DNA of 64,000 nucleotides from Nakamurella sp. PAMC28650 (GCF_014303395.1 NZ_CP060298.1:5413001-5477000); one strand, 5' to 3'; shown: positions 8,540 to 16,842, numbered from the stretch's first letter. Notes: generated from the letters alone by a model not told the origin. Numbers and translations: made by a program.

Positions 8540-10720
8540 ATGACTTCGACGCAACAAACCACAGCGGGCCAGCTGGATCCGGAAGGATCCGTCCCGGCGA
8601 CGCAGCCCGGATCCCACCCGACCGGGCCGGTCCGTACGCGGACCGGCCCCGGCCGGGTCTTCCTGGGTCCGCCGCACAGCCCGCCGTGGGCCAGACCGCT
8701 GCTGTGGCTCCTACTGGTCGGAACCGGCGTCCTCTACCTGGTCGACCTCTCCAGTTCCGGCTATGCGAACGACTTCTACGCCGCAGCCGTCAAGTCCGGT
8801 ACCGAGAGCTGGAAGGCCTGGCTGTTCGCCTCCCTGGATTCGGGCAACGCGATCACCGTGGACAAGCCGCCGGGTGCGATGTGGATCATGGGCCTGTCCG
8901 GCCGGATCTTCGGGTTCTCCTCGGCCTCGATGCTGGTCCCGGAAGCGCTGATGGGCGTGGCCACCGTCGCGCTCGTGTACGCGAGCGTCAAGCGCTGGTT
9001 CGGGCCTGCGGCCGGCCTCATCGCCGGTGCGCTGGTGACGTTCACCCCGGTGGCGGCGCTGATGTTCAGGTTCAACAATCCGGACGCCTTCCTGGTGCTG
9101 CTGATGACGGCCGCCGGCTACTGCGTGATCCGTGCCCTCGAGCCGCCGGCCGAAGGGGTCAGATCACGTGCGCTGAGGTGGTTGCTGTTGGCCGGCACCG
9201 CCATCGGCTTCGCGTTCCTCACCAAGATGCTGCAGGGACTGATGGTCCTTCCGGGCTTCGCCCTGGCCTACCTGTGGGCGGCTCCGCCGAAACTCTGGAC
9301 CAGGATCTGGCATCTGCTGGCCGCCCTCGGTGCCGTCATCGTCTCGGCCGGCTGGTTCGTCGTACTGGTCGCGGTGTGGCCGGCCTCTTCCCGGCCGTAC
9401 ATCGGCGGCTCCACTGACAACTCGCTGTGGGAACTGGCCATCGGCTACAACGGCCTCGGGCGGATCTTCGGCGGCGACCGGAACGGCGGCGGCGGCGCCC
9501 CCGCCGGTGGCTTCGGCGGGGGTCAGTTCGGTGGTAGCACCGGAATCACCCGGATGTTCGGAAGCTCGTTCGGCTCGCAGATCTCCTGGTTGATCCCGGC
9601 CGCCCTGATCGCACTGGTCGGCGGCCTGGTGTTCTCGGCCCGCGCTGCACGGACCGACCGATCCCGTGCCGCCCTGCTGCTCTGGGGTGGCTGGCTCGTG
9701 GTCACCGGGCTGGTGTTCTCCTACATGCAGGGCACCATCCACCCCTACTACTCCGTCGCGCTGGCGCCGGCGATCGCCGCCCTGGTGGCCATCGGTGGCC
9801 GCGAGCTGTGGCGTGGCCGCGCCAATGCGGTGGTGCGGGCGGTACTGGCCGCGATGATCGCGGTCACCGCCCTCTGGTCGTTCCAGCTGATGAGAACCGA
9901 TGCGCCTCACTGGAACCCGTGGCTGCGCTACGTCGTCCTGATCGGCGGACCGGTCGGAGCCGTCCTGCTGGCTGTCTCGGCGGCGAAGCTGCAGAAACTC
10001 GCCGCGGTCGGGCTGGTGGTCGGCTCGGTCACCGCGCTGGGCGGGATGACCGGATACGCGGTGCAGACCGTCAGCACCGCCCACACCGGTTCGACCCCGA
10101 CAGCCGGACCGGGGACCGGCGGAGGACTCGGCGGCTTCGGCGGCCGGGTCAGAACCGGTGGCGGCGGCTTCCAGCTACCCTCCGGCGCCCAGCTGCCGTC
10201 CGGCGCCCAGCTGCCGTCCGGCGCCCAGCTGCCGTCCGGCGCCCAGCTGCCGGAAGGATTCCAGTTGCCGACGGGCGCCGGCGGGGCGGGTACCGGTCAG
10301 ACCCCCGGCGGGACCGGTGGTTTCACCGGCGGTGGCTTCGGTGGCGCTGGTGCCGGCGGCCCCGGCGGCGCGGCTTCGGTCGACGCCCAGCTGGTGTCGA
10401 TGCTGAACGCCACCACCACCCGCTGGGCCGCCGCCACGACCAGCGCCACCGCGGCCTCGCCGTACATCCTGGCGAGCGACAAAGCCGTGATGGCCATCGG
10501 CGGATTCACCGGAAGCGATCCCTCCCCGACGCTGGCGCAGTTCCAGCAGTACGTCAGCAGCGGGCAGATCTCCTACTTCATCTCCGGTGGACGCGGAGGT
10601 TTCGGCGGCCGCGGCGGTGGTTCGTCGGGCATCAGCACCTGGGTCGAGCAGCACTTCACGGCCAAGACGGTCGGCAGCACCACCGTGTACGACCTCCGCG
10701 CACCGATCACCGGGTCCTGA
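8540..10720 (+). CDS. GT-C membrane glycosyltransferase (ArnT/PMT, YkcB-like), copy 1
   Basis: A 726-residue polytopic protein. The cytoplasmic N-tail (about 50 residues) is followed by an ArnT/PMT-type GT-C core with SGYANDFYAAAV in the first outer loop, VDKPPGAMW, and about 11 hydrophobic helices. A Gly-rich linker containing QLPSGA repeats follows, then a C-terminal domain with ILASDKAVMAIGGFTGSD. The relatives YkcB/YkoS in Bacillus sit beside GT2 proteins like the previous gene. It probably transfers a lipid-linked sugar to a surface acceptor outside the membrane. It starts 37 nt after the GT2-GtrA gene (likely operon). The ATG is chosen because upstream translation overlaps that gene. 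It is most similar to copy 3. Confidence 0.87.
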   Translation: MTSTQQTTAGQLDPEGSVPATQPGSHPTGPVRTRTGPGRVFLGPPHSPPWARPLLWLLLVGTGVLYLVDLSSSGYANDFYAAAVKSGTESWKAWLFASLDSGNAITVDKPPGAMWIMGLSGRIFGFSSASMLVPEALMGVATVALVYASVKRWFGPAAGLIAGALVTFTPVAALMFRFNNPDAFLVLLMTAAGYCVIRALEPPAEGVRSRALRWLLLAGTAIGFAFLTKMLQGLMVLPGFALAYLWAAPPKLWTRIWHLLAALGAVIVSAGWFVVLVAVWPASSRPYIGGSTDNSLWELAIGYNGLGRIFGGDRNGGGGAPAGGFGGGQFGGSTGITRMFGSSFGSQISWLIPAALIALVGGLVFSARAARTDRSRAALLLWGGWLVVTGLVFSYMQGTIHPYYSVALAPAIAALVAIGGRELWRGRANAVVRAVLAAMIAVTALWSFQLMRTDAPHWNPWLRYVVLIGGPVGAVLLAVSAAKLQKLAAVGLVVGSVTALGGMTGYAVQTVSTAHTGSTPTAGPGTGGGLGGFGGRVRTGGGGFQLPSGAQLPSGAQLPSGAQLPSGAQLPEGFQLPTGAGGAGTGQTPGGTGGFTGGGFGGAGAGGPGGAASVDAQLVSMLNATTTRWAAATTSATAASPYILASDKAVMAIGGFTGSDPSPTLAQFQQYVSSGQISYFISGGRGGFGGRGGGSSGISTWVEQHFTAKTVGSTTVYDLRAPITGS
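10172..10279 (+). repeat. 18-bp in-frame tandem repeat in GT-C copy 1
   Basis: Six 18-bp units encode QLPSGA (four units, three of them identical as CAGCTGCCGTCCGGCGCC) and two diverged units, QLPEGF and QLPTGA. The repeat lies in the Gly-rich linker between the membrane core and the C-terminal domain. Unit gain or loss would keep frame and change only linker length. Confidence 0.9.
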
Positions 10721-10816
10721 GCAGGGGGTCGGCCCGACCACGACCCGCAGGTGCTTCCGGCGACGGATCTGACGTTTCAACAGGCGCAGAACCCGGCGTC
10801 GGACGCACACTGGGCT

Positions 10817-11158
10817 ATGCACAAGCTCTCGCTGCAGGCCCTGGCCAGGGAACAGCTGTCGCTGGCCGCCACCGCCACCAGTGGCCGCAGCGCCCGGACC
10901 GTCTACGGCGGTCACGAACACGTGATGCGGCAGACGGTCATCGCGCTGACCGCCGGCCAGTCATTGTCCGAACACGAGAATCCCGGCGACGCCACCATTC
11001 TGGTGCTCTCCGGGCGGGTCAGGTTGACCTCCGGCACGGTCGACTGGGAGGCGCGCCAGGGTGACCTGCTGCTCGTACCGTCGGCCCGGCATTCCCTGCT
11101 GGCCATCGAGGACGCCACCGTGCTGCTCTCCGCGACACCGGGCAGCTCAGCGCTCTGA
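10817..11158 (+). CDS. Small cupin-domain protein
   Basis: A 113-residue protein with the cupin beta-barrel pattern: HVMRQTVIALTAGQSLSEHENPGDATILVLSGRVRL, then GDLLLVPSARHSLLAIED. Histidines in SEHEN and ARHS could bind a metal. Close relatives start at the same MHKLSLQALAREQ position, so the ATG at 10817 is preferred over a GTG at 10751. It sits between the first glycosyltransferase and the second response regulator. Such single-cupin proteins have no settled function, and a link to the envelope locus is only positional. Confidence 0.75.
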   Translation: MHKLSLQALAREQLSLAATATSGRSARTVYGGHEHVMRQTVIALTAGQSLSEHENPGDATILVLSGRVRLTSGTVDWEARQGDLLLVPSARHSLLAIEDATVLLSATPGSSAL

Positions 11159-11181
11159 TCCCCACGGTCCCCCGCAAGGCG

Positions 11182-11208
11182 CACAGCAAAGGCATAGCCG
11201 GCGCTCAG
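11182..11208 (+). promoter_or_regulatory. Putative response-regulator operator with 11-bp phased CACAG repeats
   Basis: CACAG (11182-11186), CATAG (11193-11197) and CTCAG (11204-11208) lie at exact 11-bp steps. A -10-like CAGTAA begins at 11221, and a GGAG ribosome site follows before the ATG at 11242. The -10 is one helical turn closer than at the other three sites. Confidence 0.55.
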
Positions 11209-11241
11209 CGTGGGCATGAACAGTAAGCTCACACTGGAGCC

Positions 11242-12012
11242 ATGACCATCACCGCCCCGTTCGCCGGGTTCGTCCCCACCACCGATGCTTCCCGGGAATC
11301 CCTGCGGGGACCGGGGAACCGGGCCATCAAGGCCCTCGTCGTGGACGACGAGCAGACGCTGTCAGAACTCGTCGGGCTGGCCCTGCGCTTCGAGGGCTGG
11401 GACATCCGGATCGCCGGCGACGGCCAGTCCGCCGTCACGGCGGCCCGGGAGTTCCGGCCCGACCTGGTGATCCTGGACGTCATGCTGCCCGACATGGACG
11501 GGATGGAGGTGCTGCGCCGTATCCGCGCCGAGATCGACCACGTACCGGTGCTCTTCCTGACCGCGCGCGATGCCGTGGAGGACCGGATCGCAGGCCTGAC
11601 GGCGGGCGGCGACGACTACGTCACCAAACCGTTCTCCATCGAGGAGCTGGTGTTGCGGCTGCGTGCCCTGCTGATGCGGTCGAAGCTGAGCGTCAGCACC
11701 AACTCCCCCACCCTGTCGGTCGGCGACCTCACACTGGACGAGGAGACCAGGGAGGTATTCCGTGGCGGCGCCGCCATCACGCTGACGGCCACCGAGTTCG
11801 AGCTGCTCCGGTTCCTGATGCGGAACGCCAGAAGGGTGCTGAGCAAGGCCCAGATCCTGGACCGGGTGTGGAACTACGATTTCGGCGGCCAGGCCAACAT
11901 CGTCGAGTTGTACATCTCCTACCTGCGCAAGAAGATCGATGCCGGCCGCGACCCGATGATCCATACGGTTCGCGGGTTCGGCTACGTGATCAAGCCCGCT
12001 CCCCCGGTCTGA
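11242..12012 (+). CDS. OmpR-family response regulator without an adjacent kinase
   Basis: A 256-residue regulator, a close paralogue of the one at 4676. The receiver domain has VVDDE, phosphoacceptor D79 in LVILDVMLPDMDG, and DDYVTKPFS. The winged helix has LTATEFELLRFLMRNARRVLSKAQILDRVWNYDF-type motifs nearly identical to the first copy. No kinase gene follows. The next gene is GT-C copy 2, 78 nt downstream on the same strand. It probably arose by duplication of the first regulator and may be phosphorylated by the same kinase (5443-7053). Nearly identical recognition helices imply a shared DNA target, consistent with the shared operator. Confidence 0.93.
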   Translation: MTITAPFAGFVPTTDASRESLRGPGNRAIKALVVDDEQTLSELVGLALRFEGWDIRIAGDGQSAVTAAREFRPDLVILDVMLPDMDGMEVLRRIRAEIDHVPVLFLTARDAVEDRIAGLTAGGDDYVTKPFSIEELVLRLRALLMRSKLSVSTNSPTLSVGDLTLDEETREVFRGGAAITLTATEFELLRFLMRNARRVLSKAQILDRVWNYDFGGQANIVELYISYLRKKIDAGRDPMIHTVRGFGYVIKPAPPV

Positions 12013-12090
12013 GCAGATGCCCTTCGGCCGTAGAACTGTCCATGCCGTCGCGCCCGGTCCGTCCAGGGCCAGATCAGCCGTGAGGTTCCG

Positions 12091-14133
12091 ATGACCGTCA
12101 CCCTGCAGACGTCCACTCCGTCCGAGGATTCGCCCGACAGCGCTGTCTCCGCGACACCGAGACGACGGTGGATCGTCCGGATCTGGCGGGGCGCCGAGGA
12201 CGACCCGCGATGGGCCAGGCCGGCCCTGTTCGGACTGCTCGCGGTCACCGCTGCGCTGTACCTGATCAACCTGACGTCCTCCGGCTGGGCGAACGCCTTC
12301 TACTCAGCGGCCGCGCAGGCCGGATCGGTGTCCTGGAAGGCCTTCTTCTTCGGCTCCTCCGACGCCGCGAACTCGATCACCGTCGACAAGACACCCGGAG
12401 CCCTGTGGTTCATGTCCCTGTCGGCCCGCATCTTCGGGGTCAACTCGTTCGCGATCCTGCTCCCCGAAGCGCTGATGGGAGTGGCGTCCGTCGGGCTCCT
12501 GTACGCCACGGTGAAGCGGGTGGCCAGCCCCGCGGCCGGCGTGCTGAGCGGTCTCGTCCTGGCCGTCACACCCGTTGCCGCCCTGATGTTCCGGTTCAAC
12601 AACCCGGATGCGCTGATGGTGCTGGGCCTGGTCGCCGGTGCCTGGGCGATCACCCGCGCCATCGCCGATGGCAAGACCAGGTGGCTGCTGTGGTGCGGCG
12701 CCTTCATCGGCGTCGCCTTCCTCGCGAAGATGCTGCAGGCGTTCCTGGTCGTGCCGGGCTTCGGCCTCGCCTATCTCGTCGCCGGCCCCCCGCGGCTGCG
12801 CAAGAGGCTCTGGCAACTGGCGGCCGCCCTCGGCTCGATGATCGCGGCCGGCGGCTGGTGGGTGGTCGTCGTCCTGCTGTGGCCGGCCGCCGACCGTCCG
12901 TTCATCGGCGGTTCGCAGACCAACTCGGTGCTGGACCTCCTGTTCGGCTACAACGGTTTCGGCCGGCTCACCGGCAACGAGGTCGGCAGCGTCGGCTGGA
13001 GCGACCAGAGCTCGGCGACCAAGCTGGTGAACTCGGAGATGGGCGGCCAGATCGCCTGGCTGCTGCCCGCGGCCCTGATCGCGCTGGTGGCCGGGCTGAT
13101 GATCACCGCCCGCCGCGGCCGGACCGATCCGGTGCGTGCCTCGTTGATCGTCGGGGGCGGCTGGCTCGTCATCACCGGGGTCACCTTCTCGGCCATGCAG
13201 GGCATCATCCATCCGTACTACACGGTGGCGTTGGCGCCTGCGATCGGCGCGTTGGTCGGCATCGGGGCCCATCAGCTCTGGAAGTGCCGGAGGTCGCCGG
13301 CCGCTCTCGGCACCCTGGCCGGATCCATCGTGCTGACCGGGATCTGGGCAAAAGTGTTGCTGGCGCGCACATCCGACTTCCTACCCTGGCTCGGTCCGAC
13401 CGTCCTGATCGGAAGCGTCCTGACCGCGGCGGCCGTCATCGCCGCCGCGCTGCTGCCCGTCCACCGGGCCAGGATCGTCACCCCGATCGCCGCCGTCCTG
13501 ACGGCGGCCGTCCTGCTCGCCGGTCCCACCGCCTACACCGTCGACACCACCTCCACCGGTCACACCGGGGCACTGCCCTCGGCCGGCCCGACCGCGTCCG
13601 GCGGGGGCTTCGGCGGTGGCGGTGGCCTACGCGGACGCGGAAACTTCGGTGGTGGCACCTTCCCCGGGGGGACGTTCCCCGGGGGCGCCTCCCCCGGGGG
13701 CCAGAACCCGGCCGCCGGGACCACCCGGACGTTCGGTGGCGGAGGCGGTTTCGGCGGAGGCGGAGGCCTGCTCGGGGCACCCACCCCGTCCGCTGAACTG
13801 GTCACCACATTGAGCGTCAACGCATCGCACTACACATGGGCCGCAGCAGTTGTCGGGTCCAACAACGCCGCGGGCTACCAGCTCGGCACCGGACTTCCGG
13901 TGATGGCCGTGGGCGGATTCAACGGAACCGACCCCGCCCCGACACTGGCTCAGTTCCAGGCGCTCGCCAGGGCCGGCAAGATCCACTACTTCATCGGCGG
14001 CACCATCAGCGCCGGCAGGGGCGGCTCGAGTTCCACCTCCGGTTCGCAGGACGCCGACCTGATCAATTCCTGGGTGGCGGCGAACTACACCGCGACCACC
14101 GTCGGATCTGTCACCCTCTACGACCTGACCTGA
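12091..14133 (+). CDS. GT-C membrane glycosyltransferase (ArnT/PMT, YkcB-like), copy 2
   Basis: A 680-residue polytopic glycosyltransferase with the same plan as copies 1 and 3. A short cytoplasmic tail leads to the GT-C core (SGWANAFYSAAAQ, VDKTPGALWFMSL) and about 11 helices. A linker rich in GGTFPGG-type repeats follows, then a C-terminal domain with GLPVMAVGGFNGTDPAPT and VGSVTLYDLT. It is the most diverged copy: the first outer loop has A where copies 1 and 3 have D (YANDFY versus WANAFY). That position is a candidate catalytic or metal residue in the family, so this copy may differ in specificity or activity. It is likely cotranscribed with the response regulator before it. Confidence 0.85.
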   Translation: MTVTLQTSTPSEDSPDSAVSATPRRRWIVRIWRGAEDDPRWARPALFGLLAVTAALYLINLTSSGWANAFYSAAAQAGSVSWKAFFFGSSDAANSITVDKTPGALWFMSLSARIFGVNSFAILLPEALMGVASVGLLYATVKRVASPAAGVLSGLVLAVTPVAALMFRFNNPDALMVLGLVAGAWAITRAIADGKTRWLLWCGAFIGVAFLAKMLQAFLVVPGFGLAYLVAGPPRLRKRLWQLAAALGSMIAAGGWWVVVVLLWPAADRPFIGGSQTNSVLDLLFGYNGFGRLTGNEVGSVGWSDQSSATKLVNSEMGGQIAWLLPAALIALVAGLMITARRGRTDPVRASLIVGGGWLVITGVTFSAMQGIIHPYYTVALAPAIGALVGIGAHQLWKCRRSPAALGTLAGSIVLTGIWAKVLLARTSDFLPWLGPTVLIGSVLTAAAVIAAALLPVHRARIVTPIAAVLTAAVLLAGPTAYTVDTTSTGHTGALPSAGPTASGGGFGGGGGLRGRGNFGGGTFPGGTFPGGASPGGQNPAAGTTRTFGGGGGFGGGGGLLGAPTPSAELVTTLSVNASHYTWAAAVVGSNNAAGYQLGTGLPVMAVGGFNGTDPAPTLAQFQALARAGKIHYFIGGTISAGRGGSSSTSGSQDADLINSWVAANYTATTVGSVTLYDLT

Positions 14134-14146
14134 CCTGACCTGACCG

Positions 14147-14205
14147 TCGAGCGGATACTTATAGCGGGCAAATCGCCCGTGAAGCGACGATAAGTATCCG
14201 CTCGA
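14147..14205. repeat. 59-bp dispersed palindromic element, family A copy 1
   Basis: Perfect 16-bp terminal arms (TCGAGCGGATACTTAT and its reverse complement) flank a 27-nt centre. The centre contains a smaller CGGGC-AAATC-GCCCG hairpin. It lies just after the GT-C copy 2 stop and may also act as a terminator. A second 59-bp copy in inverted orientation is at 46199-46257. Confidence 0.85.
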
Positions 14206-14219
14206 TGGGGCAAGCGCAG

Positions 14220-14257
14220 CACAGGAAGTCCAGAGCAAGGGCAACGGGGGGACACAG
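14220..14257 (+). promoter_or_regulatory. Putative response-regulator operator with 11-bp phased CACAG repeats
   Basis: CACAG (14220-14224), CAGAG (14231-14235) and CACAG (14253-14257) lie at offsets 0, 11 and 33. GAGTTG (14270-14275) lies 39 bp after the second half-site, exactly as at 7116. The whole stretch through the ATG at 14281 resembles the 7116-7190 region and appears to be a duplicated promoter. Confidence 0.58.
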
Positions 14258-14280
14258 CGGGATCGGCGAGAGTTGGTCCC

Positions 14281-14493
14281 ATGACCACCGAAAGCCAGGA
14301 CGTCCCAGAGGTTTCCGTCGATCTCGCCATCGGCTCCACCACGCTACCGGCTCTCACATCCGCCGCGCGAGCCTGCACAGCAGTGGTCGCGGATCCGCTC
14401 GCCAATCCCCGCCGCACGCGGTGGAACGGGCGATCCAGCTGCGTCGCCACCGAGGTCCACCGCCGGGTTCCACGACGGCCCGTCGCGCACTGA
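14281..14493 (+). CDS. Small ORF after a duplicated GT2 promoter (possible remnant or leader)
   Basis: A 70-residue frame beginning MTTESQ. Its promoter, the sequence around its ATG and its first four residues (MTTE) match those of the GT2-GtrA gene at 7177. Beyond that it shows no glycosyltransferase motif and no recognisable domain. It may be a short decayed copy of the GT2 gene start, a leader ORF, or just the untranslated leader of GT-C copy 3, which begins 58 nt downstream. Coding status is uncertain. The regulated promoter in front of it very likely drives GT-C copy 3. Confidence 0.4.
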   Translation: MTTESQDVPEVSVDLAIGSTTLPALTSAARACTAVVADPLANPRRTRWNGRSSCVATEVHRRVPRRPVAH

Positions 14494-14550
14494 CGCGCTC
14501 GCCACCCACCTCCTCTCCAGACCGATTGCCCCGAAAAGGAATCCAGGACG

Positions 14551-16677
14551 ATGACCATGACCTCCGCGTTGACCACTGTCGATCTGCCGGCCGACCCGGC
14601 CGTGCGCCCACCAGAAGAACTGCCCACCAACTCCTCCGGCCCGCCCCAGCAACGCAACCGCTGGACCAGGCTGGTCCGCGGCGGTGCCGGTGACCCGCGG
14701 TGGGCGCGCCCACTGCTGATCGCACTGCTCCTCGTGACGGCCGGCGCCTACCTCTGGGACCTGTCCATCTCGGGATACGCCAACGACTTCTACGCCGCGG
14801 CCGTCAAGTCCGGCACCGAGAGCTGGAAGGCGTGGCTCTTCGGATCGCTGGATTCGGCCAACTCGATCACCGTGGACAAGCCACCCGCCTCGCTGTGGGT
14901 GATGGTGCTGTCCGCCAGGATCTTCGGATTCTCGTCGTTCTCGATGCTGTTGCCGCAGGCGCTGATGGGCGTCGGGACCGTCGCCCTGCTGTACTCGGCC
15001 GTGAAGCGCACGTCCGCCCATGCCGCCGGACTGGTCGCCGGCGTCCTGGTGGCCCTGACACCTGTTGCCGCACTGATGTTCCGGTTCAACAACCCGGACG
15101 CGATGCTGGTGCTGCTGATGACGGCCGGCGCGTACTTCGTCGTCCGGGCGATCGAGAAGGTGCCCGCCGGGAAGAAGTCCCACGCGCTGCGCTGGCTGGT
15201 CCTGGCCGGTACCGCGATCGGGTTCGCCTTCCTGACGAAGATGCTGCAGGGCCTGCTGGTTCTGCCCGCCTTCACCGTGGTGTACCTCGTCGCGTCCCCG
15301 AACAAGCTGATGACCCGCATCTGGCACCTGCTGGCTGCGCTGGGGGCCGTCATCGTCTCGGCCGGATGGTTCGTGGCCCTGGTCGCGCTGTGGCCCGCCG
15401 CGTCCCGCCCCTACATCGGTGGCTCCACCGACAACTCCCTGTGGGAGTTGGCCATCGGCTACAACGGCCTGGGACGCCTGTTCGGCTCGACCGGCAACGG
15501 GGGCGGCGGGGGCGGCGGCACCTCCTTCGGCGGGGCCAGCGGCCTCAACCGGATGTTCGGCACGTCGTTCGGCTCGCAGATCTCCTGGCTGATCCCGGCC
15601 GCGCTCATCGCCTTCATCGCCGGCGTGTGGTTCACCCGCAGAGCGCCCCGGACGGACACCACCCGCGCGGGCATCCTGCTCTGGGGCGGCTGGATGATCG
15701 TCACCGCCGTCGTCCTGTCGTACATGCAGGGCACGGTCCACCCCTACTACGCGATCGCGCTCGCCCCCGGCATCGCCGGGCTCGTCGCCATCGCCGGGCG
15801 GGAACTGTGGCGAGGACGGAATTCTCACCTGGCCCGCACTTCGCTCGCGGCGATGATTTCCGTCACCGCCGGCTGGTCGTACCATCTGCTCGATCGTGAC
15901 GCCCCGACCTTCGCGCCGTGGCTCCGCTGGCTCGTCCTGGTCGGCGGAATGCTCGGCGCGGCACTGCTGGCCGCATCGGCCGGCCGGCTCAAGAAGTACG
16001 CCGTGATCGGCCTGCTCGTCGGGTCCATCTCCGCTTTGGGCGGCACCGCCGCGTTCACCATCGACACCCTGGCCACCGCTCACACGGGGTCGACGCCGAT
16101 CGCCGGCCCCGTCTCCAGCAGCATGGGCGGCTTCGGCGGCGGGAGAGCAGCCGGTGGCTTCACCGGCGCGCGCCCGACCGGCGCCGCCCCGAGTGGCACA
16201 GCCCCCAACGGCACCGCTCCGACCGGAACTGTCCCAACGGGTCTCGGCACCGGGTCTGCACCGACCGGCACCACATCGGGGTCGGCAGCAGCAGCAGCGG
16301 GCGGCGGCTTCGGCGGTGGGGGTAGCTCGTCCAATGCCGCCCTGACCGCCCTGCTGAACAAGACCACGTCGCGCTGGGCGGCGGCCACCATCGGGTCCCA
16401 GTCGGCCGGGACGTACATCCTGGCCACCGACAAGGCGGTGATGGCCATCGGCGGATTCACCGGTTCCGACCCGTCGCCGACGTTGGCCCAGTTCCAGGCC
16501 TACGTCGCGGCCGGCGACATCCACTACTTCATCTCCGGTGGCGGGTTCGGCGGCGGCGGCCAGGGTGGCGGGACCTCGACGTCCGGTGCCATCACGGCCT
16601 GGGTGACCGCACACTACAGCGCCACCACGGTCGGCGGCGTGACGGTCTACGACCTGACCAAGGCCACCAGCGCCTGA
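14551..16677 (+). CDS. GT-C membrane glycosyltransferase (ArnT/PMT, YkcB-like), copy 3
   Basis: A 708-residue polytopic protein highly similar to copy 1 across the core. It shares SGYANDFYAAAVKSGTESWK, VDKPPASLW, FRFNNPDA, YNGLGRLFG and LIPAALIA. The linker is Thr/Ala/Pro/Gly-rich (TGAAPSGTAPNGTAPTGT). The C-terminal domain has ILATDKAVMAIGGFTGSDPSPT and YDLTK. The ATG at 14551 has an AGGA site upstream, and a second ATG lies two codons later. It has its own CACAG-controlled promoter 300 nt upstream. A long hairpin follows the stop codon. The role is inferred: transfer of a polyprenyl-linked sugar to a surface acceptor. Confidence 0.87.
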   Translation: MTMTSALTTVDLPADPAVRPPEELPTNSSGPPQQRNRWTRLVRGGAGDPRWARPLLIALLLVTAGAYLWDLSISGYANDFYAAAVKSGTESWKAWLFGSLDSANSITVDKPPASLWVMVLSARIFGFSSFSMLLPQALMGVGTVALLYSAVKRTSAHAAGLVAGVLVALTPVAALMFRFNNPDAMLVLLMTAGAYFVVRAIEKVPAGKKSHALRWLVLAGTAIGFAFLTKMLQGLLVLPAFTVVYLVASPNKLMTRIWHLLAALGAVIVSAGWFVALVALWPAASRPYIGGSTDNSLWELAIGYNGLGRLFGSTGNGGGGGGGTSFGGASGLNRMFGTSFGSQISWLIPAALIAFIAGVWFTRRAPRTDTTRAGILLWGGWMIVTAVVLSYMQGTVHPYYAIALAPGIAGLVAIAGRELWRGRNSHLARTSLAAMISVTAGWSYHLLDRDAPTFAPWLRWLVLVGGMLGAALLAASAGRLKKYAVIGLLVGSISALGGTAAFTIDTLATAHTGSTPIAGPVSSSMGGFGGGRAAGGFTGARPTGAAPSGTAPNGTAPTGTVPTGLGTGSAPTGTTSGSAAAAAGGGFGGGGSSSNAALTALLNKTTSRWAAATIGSQSAGTYILATDKAVMAIGGFTGSDPSPTLAQFQAYVAAGDIHYFISGGGFGGGGQGGGTSTSGAITAWVTAHYSATTVGGVTVYDLTKATSA

Positions 16678-16697
16678 TCCACGCCGCGGCTCCTGGC

Positions 16698-16758
16698 ATC
16701 GACCGGAATAGGATCCGCACTCCGTGGCCCTGGATCTGCGGATCTCATTCCGGTCGAT
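16698..16758 (+). terminator. Hairpin after GT-C copy 3
   Basis: Two 22-nt arms (16698-16719 and 16737-16758) pair over 19 positions, interrupted by one 3-nt mismatch. The loop is 17 nt. There is no T-run, as is usual for actinobacterial terminators. It closes the envelope locus before the MerR promoter. Confidence 0.65.
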
Positions 16759-16811
16759 CGCCCCACCCGGCACTGGCACGTGGCCCCTGTGGAATTGACC
16801 TGCCCAGCAGC

Positions 16812-16842
16812 TTGACCCTGACGTAGCGTCAGAGCGCATCGT
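16812..16842 (+). promoter_or_regulatory. MerR-type promoter/operator
   Basis: A -35-like TTGACC (16812-16817) and a weak -10-like CATCGT (16837-16842) are separated by 19 bp. The spacer contains the perfect dyad CTGACG-TAG-CGTCAG (16818-16832). A long spacer with an internal dyad is the classical MerR-family activation site, and this dyad is the form usually seen before TipAL-like genes. It indicates autoregulation. Confidence 0.75.
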
